Source of the DNA: an uncultured Erysipelotrichaceae bacterium
GTDB taxonomy: Bacteria; Bacillota_I; Bacilli_A; Erysipelotrichales; Erysipelotrichaceae
Assembly: GCA_947385085.1 (NCBI GenBank)
Contig: CANDJN010000006.1
Span: forward strand, 1 to 64,000
Direction: 5' to 3'
Length of the DNA: 64,000 nucleotides
Notes under the pieces: model-generated
What the model was told of the DNA's origin: nothing
The model's database searches: none
What the model saw: the letters and a program-made list of their open reading frames with translations, nothing else
Part shown: in pieces, positions 36,580-44,944 of the stretch
Position numbering within the stretch: the first letter of the stretch is position 1
Layout of the letters: the number at the start of each line of letters is the position of its first letter
Program-made: the position numbers and the translations under genes

Positions 36580-37950
36580 TTAATTAAAAACTACTACATA
36601 TTCTTCTGAAAAATCTTCAAATGTAGAATCAATTTGTTCATATACTATTGTTAATTCATCTGCTATGATTCCTCTAACATATACATCCCTGAGTGCAGGC
36701 TTATCTATCATTGCCCATTTCAGTTGCTTATAAGTATACTTAGCGAACATAATCCACTGTGGATAGTTAATCGCCATAGGATTCTTTGTAAAATATATCT
36801 TTCCGGCATTTATTGCTGTTGCGGCAGAATGTCCTATAAACAACATTGTACTCAATTTTGGATGCTTTTCCCTATTTAAAGAAAATGGGATAGAATCCTT
36901 AATGGAATGTCCTTCTTTTATTCTCTTGATACCATATGCTACTCTAATAATGACTTCTATTATCATGGTTGGGATTGCCATACTAAAGAAATGAATAAAA
37001 TCATAACCTTCATAATACATCCCCTGAACAATTTCAGCAATCGTCTGTTCTTCTTCTTCAATACTACCAAACTGTAACAAATTAAATAATCCCATCAAAG
37101 GAGCAGGCAACCCCATAGAAGTCGTTATGTCAGATTTAAAATGAATGATTTGTTTTACAATTGCTGCAAAAATATCACTTTCTTTTCTGTCTGTATAATT
37201 TTCCATGATCTGAGATACAAATTTACCCGTTTTGTCAATCGTAGTCATCTTACCAGTTAAAATATCATACACACCAAATATTAATCCTAGAATTGGATCG
37301 TGCCCTAAGGATAACAATCTATGATAATAAGCTGATAATCCTGTTACATATTCAATTGTATTTCGATTATCCTGAGCATCATAAGAAACTTTGCTAACTT
37401 TTGAATTTGCAAGTTTTTCCATCTCTTCTGCCGGAAATTTTTGATCAAACCAATCTCTAATATAGTTTGACAATGGTCCGCCTTTTAATCCTTCAGGAGT
37501 TTTCTGTGGAATACCCACTAGTAAAATATCCACTGCAGCGCCTAATAATCCTGCTGATGCACAAATATCAATATCAATCTTATCTAATTTATGAATGCTA
37601 TTATAGTCCGCATTTAGAGCTTTTATAGCTTGTGAGTTTTTATTCAATTCTTCTTCAGTAAATAAGGATTCAATCGTTTTTTCATGTCCCACATGCTTTT
37701 CAGCTTCTTTACATAGTTCGTCCCATGTAGGAACCACCATCACTGGTTTGGATTTTCTATGAGAGATACTTTCAACTTTCTTTGGCTTGATTCCAAGACT
37801 TAACAGAAGTTCCTCTGATTCTGCAATTCTAGCATCAACTACTTCAGAATCTGGAAACTTGATACTATTTAACTCCTTCTGATGGTATGCAAGAACAGTA
37901 TTAATCTGCTGTTCCGTTGAAGGAATCTCCTTTTTTGTTGATTTCTTCAT
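36580..37950 (-). CDS. Large unknown protein of the six-gene cluster (gene F)
   Basis: A 456-residue protein not recognised. The start is set at 37950 (MKKSTKKEIP...) because GGTGGTG lies 9 bases upstream; a longer frame has no site. A charged N-terminal ~120 residues is followed by hydrophobic patches: ICASAGLLGAAVDILLVGIP, LGHDPILGLIFGVYDILTG, the helix FIHFFSMAIPTMIIEVIIRVAYGI and LFIGHSAATAINAGKIYF. GH-type motifs recur (LGHDPILG, FIGHSAA). It may be membrane-associated. It overlaps gene E by 50 bases and ends the cluster. No enzymatic motif can be assigned. Confidence 0.65.
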   Translation of the reverse strand: MKKSTKKEIPSTEQQINTVLAYHQKELNSIKFPDSEVVDARIAESEELLLSLGIKPKKVESISHRKSKPVMVVPTWDELCKEAEKHVGHEKTIESLFTEEELNKNSQAIKALNADYNSIHKLDKIDIDICASAGLLGAAVDILLVGIPQKTPEGLKGGPLSNYIRDWFDQKFPAEEMEKLANSKVSKVSYDAQDNRNTIEYVTGLSAYYHRLLSLGHDPILGLIFGVYDILTGKMTTIDKTGKFVSQIMENYTDRKESDIFAAIVKQIIHFKSDITTSMGLPAPLMGLFNLLQFGSIEEEEQTIAEIVQGMYYEGYDFIHFFSMAIPTMIIEVIIRVAYGIKRIKEGHSIKDSIPFSLNREKHPKLSTMLFIGHSAATAINAGKIYFTKNPMAINYPQWIMFAKYTYKQLKWAMIDKPALRDVYVRGIIADELTIVYEQIDSTFEDFSEEYVVVFN

Positions 37951-38347
37951 CGAAAGAATCACCACCTTTCGACTCTCGTAGTGCATCACATAGCTGTTCA
38001 TTCAAAACTTCAAGTGTAGCTGCTCGATCAGCTTCTTTTTTTAATACATTGATTTCACTATTCTGTTTACGAATAGAATCAGCCGTTCGCATTTCCTGTT
38101 CTGCATGTCTATTTTGCTCTTGTTTGCATTTTGATCGTTGATGAATATCATCGACAACAACTGCACCACCAACACCAAATGCTAAAAACTTAGGCCAATG
38201 ATCTTTTATGGTCTTACCTACTGGAGCAAGTTTGTTTCCAGCAGCATCAAGCAGAATAAGAACACCCTCGCCAATTTCCTTTTTATACTCTGGAACTTTT
38301 TGAATAACTTTGTCAATTAGTTGTTTTGGTAATTTAACTTTTCCCAT
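37901..38347 (-). CDS. Membrane/coiled-coil protein of the six-gene cluster (gene E)
   Basis: A 148-residue protein: a basic N-terminus (MGKVKLPKQLIDKVIQKVPEY), a glycine-rich hydrophobic segment (FLAFGVGGAVVVDDI, about 50-65), then a long charged helix likely to be coiled coil (SKCKQEQNRHAEQEMRTADS and onward, about 70-125). GGAGG lies 5 bases before the ATG, and only 11 bases separate it from gene D, so D and E are coupled. Function unknown; a membrane-anchored scaffold is possible. Confidence 0.65.
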   Translation of the reverse strand: MGKVKLPKQLIDKVIQKVPEYKKEIGEGVLILLDAAGNKLAPVGKTIKDHWPKFLAFGVGGAVVVDDIHQRSKCKQEQNRHAEQEMRTADSIRKQNSEINVLKKEADRAATLEVLNEQLCDALRESKGGDSFDEEINKKGDSFNGTAD

Positions 38348-38358
38348 ATTGCCTCCAT

Positions 38359-38907
38359 TCAGGCAATGCCCAAATCTTTCTTCAGATCTTTAATTGCTTG
38401 TGTAAGTAAAATATTCAAACTTTGCAAGTAATCAAGTCGATTTTTATCTACATTAGATTCTGCTTTCAACGCTTGAATTATAGCTTCGTGCTTTTTTAAT
38501 GCCTCTTTGTATAATCTTTCTTTCTCTTGCTTTAGTTGTTTGTTTTTTAGGTGAGCAGCAAGCCCTACACCACCAGCAGCTAAAGCAGCAACTGGTGCAG
38601 CAAGCACAAATATCCCAGCTACCATTCCGCCACCAACAATGCTACCTGCAGCTGCAAGTCCTGATGTAATTCCCGCTGCAGACAAACCAACTACAGAACC
38701 TAATCCATAAAGTGCAGCAAAGGAACCAACGCCACCAATACCAGCACCTAATGCACCAGCAAGAACTTCTGGAATTGCACTTTCTCTTATAGTTCTTGAT
38801 TTATCGTTTACAGCCGCTGCGGCCTCATTCACTACATTTACAATTTGTTGTAGTGATTCGACACTTTGAAAAACCATATTTTTTTTCTTTTTTACATATT
38901 CGCCCAT
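38359..38907 (-). CDS. Glycine-zipper membrane protein of the six-gene cluster (gene D)
   Basis: A 182-residue protein with a central ~80-residue stretch rich in Gly and Ala, with G-x3-G spacing (AGALGAGIGGVGSFAALYGLG, then further GGG and AAGGVGLAAH runs, about 48-120). That is the pattern of glycine-zipper proteins that pack into membranes or form pores. An N-terminal helix and a C-terminal charged coiled coil (KNKQLKQEKERLYKEALKKH...) flank it. AAAGGTGGT precedes the ATG. It lies 29 bases after the PLD-like gene. A pore-forming or membrane-perturbing effector is plausible but inferred. Confidence 0.7.
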   Translation of the reverse strand: MGEYVKKKKNMVFQSVESLQQIVNVVNEAAAAVNDKSRTIRESAIPEVLAGALGAGIGGVGSFAALYGLGSVVGLSAAGITSGLAAAGSIVGGGMVAGIFVLAAPVAALAAGGVGLAAHLKNKQLKQEKERLYKEALKKHEAIIQALKAESNVDKNRLDYLQSLNILLTQAIKDLKKDLGIA

Positions 38908-38936
38908 ATACGTACCACCTTTTAATTATTTGCTGT

Positions 38937-39602
38937 TTATATTCCTTTGTATAATTTCATGAATTCATCCGCAAATTTTGATACAAATTCATGATCAAGC
39001 GCTGTTGATAAAGTTTCTTCATTATAATTAGCTGTAGGTGTCCAATTATAAGAACCATGCATGACATAATCCATGTCGATAATACAAAATTTATCATGCA
39101 TTCTATTGTATTCTTGGTAACCCCATCTAGGAACAATTGTTACATTAAAATCATTTTCTTGTAACTTTGAAATCATTGCTTTATTAGCTTCTTCTTCAGA
39201 AACAACGATTCTAATACTTAATCCTTGCGCTTTTTTTACTAAAAGTTCTTGATAAATTGCATCGTTAGAAAACCATGCTACAGCAGCCCAAATTATAAAC
39301 TTTGCATCTCTAATTCCCTGTATAACTGTGTCCTGTATTTCATCAAATACTACATCATGCTCCGTTACTTCTTCAGGAGTATCAATCACCTGCGGTCTAA
39401 TTTCCATATGATGTAACGCATATTCATCTGATTCTTCATAAACAAATTCAACTAAATTGGCCAATTCTTTTCCATGTTCATCTGCCGCATCTAGTAATGG
39501 CACTGGAAATCTGAGTTCAACAATTTCCCATTGCTGGAACGAGCGTCCATGATTTGCAAATGCATATTGAGGAACAAAGTTCACTCTTGCTCTACTTAAC
39601 AT
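38937..39602 (-). CDS. Phospholipase-D-like protein of the six-gene cluster (gene C)
   Basis: A 221-residue protein. The C-terminal half (about 90-215) is a single PLD domain: the HKD motif is MHDKFCIIDMD (about 168-178) followed by MHGSYNWTPTANYNEE. Single-HKD proteins usually dimerise and act as nucleases or phospholipases. The N-terminal ~85 residues (RVNFVPQYAFANHGRSFQQW...) are a separate unknown domain. The ATG at 39602 has no good ribosome-binding site. A 29-codon frame at 39694-39605, behind a strong AAAGGAG site, would join this protein by a -1 shift, so the true N-terminus may be frameshifted. Confidence 0.72.
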   Translation of the reverse strand: MLSRARVNFVPQYAFANHGRSFQQWEIVELRFPVPLLDAADEHGKELANLVEFVYEESDEYALHHMEIRPQVIDTPEEVTEHDVVFDEIQDTVIQGIRDAKFIIWAAVAWFSNDAIYQELLVKKAQGLSIRIVVSEEEANKAMISKLQENDFNVTIVPRWGYQEYNRMHDKFCIIDMDYVMHGSYNWTPTANYNEETLSTALDHEFVSKFADEFMKLYKGI

Positions 39603-39604
39603 TC

Positions 39605-39694
39605 TTATAATTTGATCTCTACCCCTAAGTTTTTATAGGTTTTATCGTAATTGAGGACTTCTATCATAGTTTTTAAAAAAGCTTCTTTGACCAT
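39605..39694 (-). other. Short frame with strong ribosome-binding site, probably the N-terminus of gene C
   Basis: AAAGGAGTGAAAGT precedes ATG 39694; the frame MVKEAFLKTMIEVLNYDKTY... stops at 39605. In the -1 frame the sequence continues as KLRGRDQIIR directly into the PLD-like protein. The site where the two frames meet (TAT AAA AAC TTA) is not a canonical slippery heptamer, so a mutation is more likely than programmed shifting. Confidence 0.45.
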
Positions 39695-39769
39695 ACTTTC
39701 ACTCCTTTACAAATTCAATTTTTTCTTCTGTCATCTAATCCACTACCTGCTATACTGCCGACAGTCAAG

Positions 39770-40204
39770 TTACAAATTTTCAGCATCCATTAATTCGCGA
39801 TTGATTTTTTCAACGAAGTCGTAATACTCACCGCTACGAACACATTTCTCAATACCACTTGAGTCTTTGCAAACAATAGTAGTGACAACTTCTCCCAGTC
39901 CAATTGTCACCCAATACCTTTTCCCGTCAAGAATACGTTCCCATGTTGAATTATAAAATTTACCACGGTCTTTTCGCACCTCTGCTACTTTCAATGTCCA
40001 CTCATTTGTATCAAAAAAGGAAAGCAGCTCAATAATTTCATCTGGTATTTTTCGCTCATTTGCACGAGCATTAAAATGTGGGCTATTCATATGCAATTTA
40101 TGTATATCTTTCATTTTGAATTGAACACGTTCAAAGAGCGATTCCGGTCCAAACTCAACATGAAATCGTACTAATTCAGCTTTCCAAGGCGGTCGTCTTC
40201 CCAT
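39770..40204 (-). CDS. DUF4258-like protein of the six-gene cluster (gene B)
   Basis: A 144-residue cytoplasmic protein. The middle (HFNARANERKIPDEIIELLS...) and end (KRYWVTIGLGEVVTTIVCKDS) follow the pattern of DUF4258, a small domain related by architecture to RelE/HigB-like toxins: conserved His/Arg, Arg-x-x-E-R, then a strand with VTTIV. GGAGGT lies 11 bases before the ATG. Same strand as genes A and C with short gaps. An RNase or toxin role is possible; nothing in the sequence proves it. Confidence 0.55.
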   Translation of the reverse strand: MGRRPPWKAELVRFHVEFGPESLFERVQFKMKDIHKLHMNSPHFNARANERKIPDEIIELLSFFDTNEWTLKVAEVRKDRGKFYNSTWERILDGKRYWVTIGLGEVVTTIVCKDSSGIEKCVRSGEYYDFVEKINRELMDAENL

Positions 40205-40277
40205 TTAACTAATGTACCTCCATTTCTTTACTACTCCAAAAATTCGAATTTAACATTGTTACATGACATTAAAGATT

Positions 40278-41129
40278 CTAAATTATTCCTAGGTCAAGGG
40301 CGAAATACTTATATAAATCATCCCCGTGATTTTTGACTAATTCCTGAATTCGAATATCCCAAAAATCATTTATACGATTCAATTCCTTAATACACCCCTC
40401 TTTGTCAGATTTTTTATAAATATCTATCGGATTCTGTCTCACATTAAATGATGTCAAACAATGATATTTCAAAAAATCACTATGTTCTTTGAATCTTCCA
40501 AAATATCCTTCTTCATTTTTTATGAGTTCATTCTTTACTCTTGTTAAGTAATAGTCCAACGAATCATATTTACTTAGCTTCGCATTTGTTCTTCCATGCT
40601 TCATTGGAATAACCCAAAAACTAGCCAAGCAATGATAATTATTATAATATTCAATCAATTCTTTTGGCCATTTTTCAATAGGACTTCTCACACATGTTGA
40701 TGCATTACTGAGAATAATATTTGCTAATGAGTTGAAAGAATGCATCGTGTCACCCATGAAATCATCGTTAACAATTTCACCTTTATCATTTATAATTTTC
40801 CAATCATCGCCAAGCAATTTTTTATATATTACTTTATAAAAACCTATACTAAAATCTGACATATCTGCATCAGCATTGTTTTTATAGGTTTGACCTGACA
40901 GAATAAATTCTTTTTTAATATCTTTCCTAATCGCCATTATTATTCCTTGAATATCCTTGCTAGATATAATAGGCATCTTTAATATTCTTTTTACTTGTTC
41001 TTCCTGTGTTCTATCCATATTGTCATCTTTTAATTCTGTATTCCACCTTACTTCATAAACATGTAAACTACTTCCTGCCAAAATTCCAACAGTCGAGTAG
41101 CCGATTTGGTTGTCATCTAAATCACTCAC
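40278..41129 (-). CDS. Unknown protein of the six-gene cluster (gene A)
   Basis: A 283-residue protein opening with GTG at 41129, right after an in-frame TGA. The sequence there is a GAGT tandem; with a single GAGT, the frame would run from an ATG just upstream (MKCKPKLSDLDD...), so the native start may be lost by a 4-base duplication. The middle, GDTMHSFNSLANIIL and YHCLASFWVIPMKHGR, recalls DUF6994-like proteins of unknown function; certainty is low. No membrane segment is seen. It is the first gene of the cluster, about 170 bases from the end of rlmD. Confidence 0.55.
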   Translation of the reverse strand: MSDLDDNQIGYSTVGILAGSSLHVYEVRWNTELKDDNMDRTQEEQVKRILKMPIISSKDIQGIIMAIRKDIKKEFILSGQTYKNNADADMSDFSIGFYKVIYKKLLGDDWKIINDKGEIVNDDFMGDTMHSFNSLANIILSNASTCVRSPIEKWPKELIEYYNNYHCLASFWVIPMKHGRTNAKLSKYDSLDYYLTRVKNELIKNEEGYFGRFKEHSDFLKYHCLTSFNVRQNPIDIYKKSDKEGCIKELNRINDFWDIRIQELVKNHGDDLYKYFALDLGII

Positions 41130-41298
41130 TCAATTTGGGTTTGCATTTCATCTATCCCAGTGTTACAACCTTTAACATCTAATCTACAACCTACCCTTTG
41201 ACTGATTTTGCAGTAGAAATGTTTTCATATTAGAATTACAGACTTTCATGAGATATTGCTTAATCTCAAAAAACCAGTAATTACGCCATTTTCGCTAT

Positions 41299-42615
41299 TT
41301 ATTTCTCTTTCATAGACATCAACACTACCGTCTCAACATGCTGGGTATTTGGAAACATATCAAAGGGAATGATCCTTTTCACCTCATACCGCTCCGTTAA
41401 CACACTCAAATTCTTCCCCAGAGTCGCCGGGTTACAAGACACATAAATCACATGCTTGATTTTACTTTTACAAATCGCATACAACATCGCCTCATCCAAG
41501 CCGGAACGTGGTGGATCCACAATCAAGGTATCAATATGACGCTGCTTAGATATGTAAATCAGTTTATCTGCCGCATCGGCGCAGAGAAAAGACACATGAT
41601 CCGCATGATGATTTTTCGCATTCGCATTCGCATTGACCACCGCATCCTTCACTGACTCAATTCCGATAATTTCATCGGCACGATCGCGGACATATAAGGA
41701 TATCGCACCGATCCCACTATATGCCTCCACAAGCAAACGATTCGTTGTGGGCACCAGTGAGGCAATCGTACGATACAATTCACGCGCCTGCTTTGTATTT
41801 AACTGAAAAAAGGAACGTGGTGAACACTGCAGTTTCAAATCATCCAATGTAATATATAAATGGCGATTGCCTCCCAAATGAATCATCTTTGTGCCAAACA
41901 TATCCGCGGTTTTCTTTACCGTGTGAATGCTCTGCCATAGGCTTTCCAACCCATCAATCGCCATCAGCGCATCAATGCATTGCCCGGAAATTTCATCCAG
42001 CCCGGTGACAAGACATGCCTGATAGGCGCCGTCAAAGCCTCGAATAATCAAAGAGCGAATCCCTCTTTTCTGATGATAATCGTAAGATGATAAAGCGAAT
42101 TGATTAAGCACATCCAAAATCTTGCGACGCATTGTTTCCAAACCAGATTCATGAACCGGGCAATGCTCAACCGCTTGAAAATAATTAGAATTAGGCAAAT
42201 ACATTCCGGTAACCAGTCTACCATCTACCATCGCACATGGCAGCTTACATTGATTGCGGTAGCCAAGCTGATCCTCACTGGAACGAATCTTTTCAATCAA
42301 GCGCGGATTCACATGTGCATATTTGATCAGGGATTGTCTTAACAGTGCCTGCTTTGCCTTAAGCTGTTCCTCATAACGTGCGATCATCAGTGAGCAACCG
42401 CCACACTTTGCCTGTAAGGAACAAGCAGGATTTACTCGTGCGTTACTCTTGGTTAAAACCCGCTCCAGCTTGCCGCGCATAAAACGCTGCGCTTTTTCCA
42501 CAATGGTGATTTCCACCGTTTCGTTCATCAAAGCGCCGGGCACAAACACCGGTATGTGATTGATATACCCGATTCCTTCCCCATTAATTCCTGTCTTTAC
42601 GATTGTCGTTTTCAT
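41299..42615 (-). CDS. 23S rRNA (uracil-C5)-methyltransferase, RlmD/RumA family
   Basis: A 438-residue SAM-dependent methyltransferase making m5U in 23S rRNA. It has an N-terminal TRAM domain (about 1-60), Fe-S cysteines in PACSLQAKCGGCSLM, a SAM-binding core (LLVEAYSGIGAISLYV, DTLIVDPPRSGLD) and the catalytic Cys in YVSCNPATLGKNL. The C-terminus reads HVETVVLMSMKEK. That end is a known integration target of mobile elements in Firmicutes, and the accessory zone starts just beyond it. Which of the family's target uridines is modified is not settled. Confidence 0.92.
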   Translation of the reverse strand: MKTTIVKTGINGEGIGYINHIPVFVPGALMNETVEITIVEKAQRFMRGKLERVLTKSNARVNPACSLQAKCGGCSLMIARYEEQLKAKQALLRQSLIKYAHVNPRLIEKIRSSEDQLGYRNQCKLPCAMVDGRLVTGMYLPNSNYFQAVEHCPVHESGLETMRRKILDVLNQFALSSYDYHQKRGIRSLIIRGFDGAYQACLVTGLDEISGQCIDALMAIDGLESLWQSIHTVKKTADMFGTKMIHLGGNRHLYITLDDLKLQCSPRSFFQLNTKQARELYRTIASLVPTTNRLLVEAYSGIGAISLYVRDRADEIIGIESVKDAVVNANANAKNHHADHVSFLCADAADKLIYISKQRHIDTLIVDPPRSGLDEAMLYAICKSKIKHVIYVSCNPATLGKNLSVLTERYEVKRIIPFDMFPNTQHVETVVLMSMKEK

Positions 42616-42689
42616 TTTTTATCCTCTTTACTATTCGTGTTCTATCTATTCAATGCAAAATCTTTACGCATTCTTTGCCTGCACTTGCT

Positions 42690-43544
42690 CTACATCTTTT
42701 TCAAATTCTTCATAAAGGGCAATCTTTCATAAAGCCGCTCACAAAACGCATAATAACGCTGATGCTTCATCGCCAGCTGCGATTCCTTGCCGTAGTTATC
42801 TTCAAACACCAGATTTAACAAAAAGCCAAAATATATCATACTAGCAATAATATAAATCACCAATAACAAGGCTACTAGAGAAGCTAAAGACCCGTAAATG
42901 CGGTTATACGTGATCATTCGCTGAATTAAAATAAACGAAAGATAAAACAAAACGATAATCGCCGAGGTGGTAAACAAACCGCCGATTAAGCCAAATGTCA
43001 AACTCCGCTTGCGAAATGACAGTGAGCGATACATCAGAGTGAACACCGGTACCATAATCACCACCGCCAACAGTGGCAATAAGGAAGCATCCACAACATG
43101 ATACAGCACCGTTGCCAAAACAATTCCCGCAATTAACAACGCCACAAAAATCACATACATGACTATAGATTGAATGCGAATGGAAAATTTCACCACATCC
43201 ACTTCCTCATGATTCGCACTGATCAATAAAAAAGAATTCACGCTGCGCGATGCCAGCCAAAACGACACGCATAATGTCGAAACCGCCGGAATGAAGCCAT
43301 AGTCCTTATTCATAAACTCCATGAATATTTCCTCCACCAGCCGTTGTAAATCACCGGACAAATGCAGACTTTGAAACAGATTGAGCACAACATTTACATC
43401 AATGAGCTTTCCCCATTTGAATAACATCGCAAAAATAATTAAAGAAGGTGCTAAGGACAACAAAAGCCCAAAGGACAATGAATATACAAATAAATTGGAT
43501 TCTACGGAAAAAAACTCCAGAAACATATCCTTCAGCTTATTCAT
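42690..43544 (-). CDS. YihY/BrkB-family membrane protein
   Basis: A 284-residue integral membrane protein with about six membrane segments. The conserved family features are visible: an early helix with LAPSLIIFAMLFKW and the late NRIYGSLASLVALLLVIYIIASMIYFGFLLN, equal to the YGS...LLLW-Y...G-x-x-N signature. The family (once thought to be RNase BN) has no agreed function. Same strand as rlmD and the lipoprotein gene, with a 21-base gap to the latter, so probably one operon. Confidence 0.87.
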   Translation of the reverse strand: MNKLKDMFLEFFSVESNLFVYSLSFGLLLSLAPSLIIFAMLFKWGKLIDVNVVLNLFQSLHLSGDLQRLVEEIFMEFMNKDYGFIPAVSTLCVSFWLASRSVNSFLLISANHEEVDVVKFSIRIQSIVMYVIFVALLIAGIVLATVLYHVVDASLLPLLAVVIMVPVFTLMYRSLSFRKRSLTFGLIGGLFTTSAIIVLFYLSFILIQRMITYNRIYGSLASLVALLLVIYIIASMIYFGFLLNLVFEDNYGKESQLAMKHQRYYAFCERLYERLPFMKNLKKM

Positions 43545-43565
43545 AATCGTCCTCCTTCCTTCTTT

Positions 43566-44039
43566 TTAGCTCAATGAGTTAATATATTGTATCACGTTTG
43601 CCTGTTCTTGACTACAGACAAATACGACATAGTTGCCGATTTTACTGATGTATGCATTTTGTATCAGCCCCTGTTGATAAGGAAAACCGGTATTTTCAAT
43701 CAGTCTTTCATTTTGATAGCGCGTTAGCTGATCCACGATCGCATCCCCTGATCCTTCTTCCACGTGAAAAACAGCAAGCTCCTCGTTGGCTGCCTCAACC
43801 GCACTTCGCCGTACCAGTGCTGCTTCATACTGCGATTCGCTTATACCGTAAATTACTTCAATCTGTTGAGATGTTAACGGATCTCCCAGCACATTCATCT
43901 GCCATTCTTGATTTGCGATTTTCTCATCGACCACTTCGGAAAACAAATCTAAATCTAGTGAATCCTCACCGATACTTCCCATTGTTGGTGAACATCCCAG
44001 GCATAATAACGCCATGCATATCCAAGCTATTTTTCTCAT
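43566..44039 (-). CDS. DUF4358-type lipoprotein
   Basis: A 157-residue exported lipoprotein. The signal peptide ends in the lipobox LCLGC, giving a lipidated Cys17. The mature part (EVVDEKIANQEWQMNVLGDPL...FPYQQGLIQNAYISKIGNYVVFV) resembles the DUF4358 family found in many Firmicutes. Role unknown. It sits directly upstream of the YihY gene on the same strand. Confidence 0.75.
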   Translation of the reverse strand: MRKIAWICMALLCLGCSPTMGSIGEDSLDLDLFSEVVDEKIANQEWQMNVLGDPLTSQQIEVIYGISESQYEAALVRRSAVEAANEELAVFHVEEGSGDAIVDQLTRYQNERLIENTGFPYQQGLIQNAYISKIGNYVVFVCSQEQANVIQYINSLS

Positions 44040-44106
44040 CTCAATTCCTCCTCTATAAAAACATATGGATATGCGTAAAAAAAAATAAGCGTTTCAGCCT
44101 ATTTTC

Positions 44107-44496
44107 TTAATCATTTTGAGCCCAATCGGGTACTTCATTGCCGCGTTGAACCAAAATTGCCTTTTGAAATTCCGTTTGATTAAGAAATTCCAAAACTTCA
44201 TTCTTCTCTTCTTCGCTGCATCCGATTAACAATTTAACTTCGCAATCCTTTTTCAAAATATCGGCACTAATGACAATCGCACCCACTTGATTGGTTTTCT
44301 GTGATCCCTTAAATACATCAATGGGAGCTTGGTCGGTACCAGAAGTATCGCTTAAATAACCATAGTCAACCGGATAGACAAGATTGGAATATTTATAATG
44401 CACCGTATTGCGTGGACGATCAACAACCAACTTTGATGAAAAAAACAGCGTATCCAATTTCTGCCAAAAAAAAGCGTTATTTTCCAATGTTTTCAT
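44107..44496 (-). CDS. Inorganic-pyrophosphatase-like protein
   Basis: A 129-residue protein with the fold signature of family I pyrophosphatases: VVDRPRNTVHYKYSNLVYPVDYGYLSDT, then TDQAPIDVFKG. In true enzymes the second piece is D-x-D-P-x-D; here the middle Asp is Ala, and later catalytic residues are not obvious, so a changed or lost activity is possible. The start at 44496 is set by GGAGG 7 bases upstream; a longer frame to 44535 is unlikely. Shorter than normal (about 170 residues). Confidence 0.72.
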   Translation of the reverse strand: MKTLENNAFFWQKLDTLFFSSKLVVDRPRNTVHYKYSNLVYPVDYGYLSDTSGTDQAPIDVFKGSQKTNQVGAIVISADILKKDCEVKLLIGCSEEEKNEVLEFLNQTEFQKAILVQRGNEVPDWAQND

Positions 44497-44944
44497 TTGC
44501 GTTCCTCCTCCATCCAAATCATGCTTACAGGTCATTCACCTAATTCAGTATATGCACCATCGCTAGTCTTGTTCTCGCGCAACGAATGAGAATGCACGCG
44601 ATGAGTGTCCATGATGGATTTGATTCTTTTCACTGCCTCTCTATTATACTGTTTATGAAAGAAATTATCAATCTTTTTCGCGCTTTTTCATAAAATTTTC
44701 ACTGTGCTTGCAACAACAGCCGCATGAAAAGCAGTGAATGATCAAACATCTGCACCTCTTTTCATATCTCAATGTTTGAATTCCATTCTGATACATACTT
44801 TCATTCCTTCATAATTTTGCTTTCGTCTTTATCGTATTAATGAAAACAGACAACTTCATGAACGCTTAATAAAATCAGACCCACTGTGATGTAAGCCTGA
44901 TCTCTTCCTTATATTATTCTCTTCCTTATATTATATAGTATTTA
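44497..44944. repeat. Intergenic region ending in tandem copies of a dispersed 19-bp repeat
   Basis: No gene is seen in 44497-44900. At 44901-44938 two tandem copies of TCTCTTCCTTATATTAT occur; the second extends to CTCTTCCTTATATTATATA. Related copies lie at 47444-47464 (with an extra TA) and 47573-47589, and an exact inverted copy at 47655-47673, all in gaps around the glycerate kinase/symporter pair. Confidence 0.7.

Noticed and set aside
39605..39625. Programmed -1 frameshift in the PLD-like gene
   Set aside because: TAT AAA AAC is not a proper X-XXY-YYZ heptamer in the reading frame, and no clear downstream pseudoknot is seen; simple mutation is more likely.
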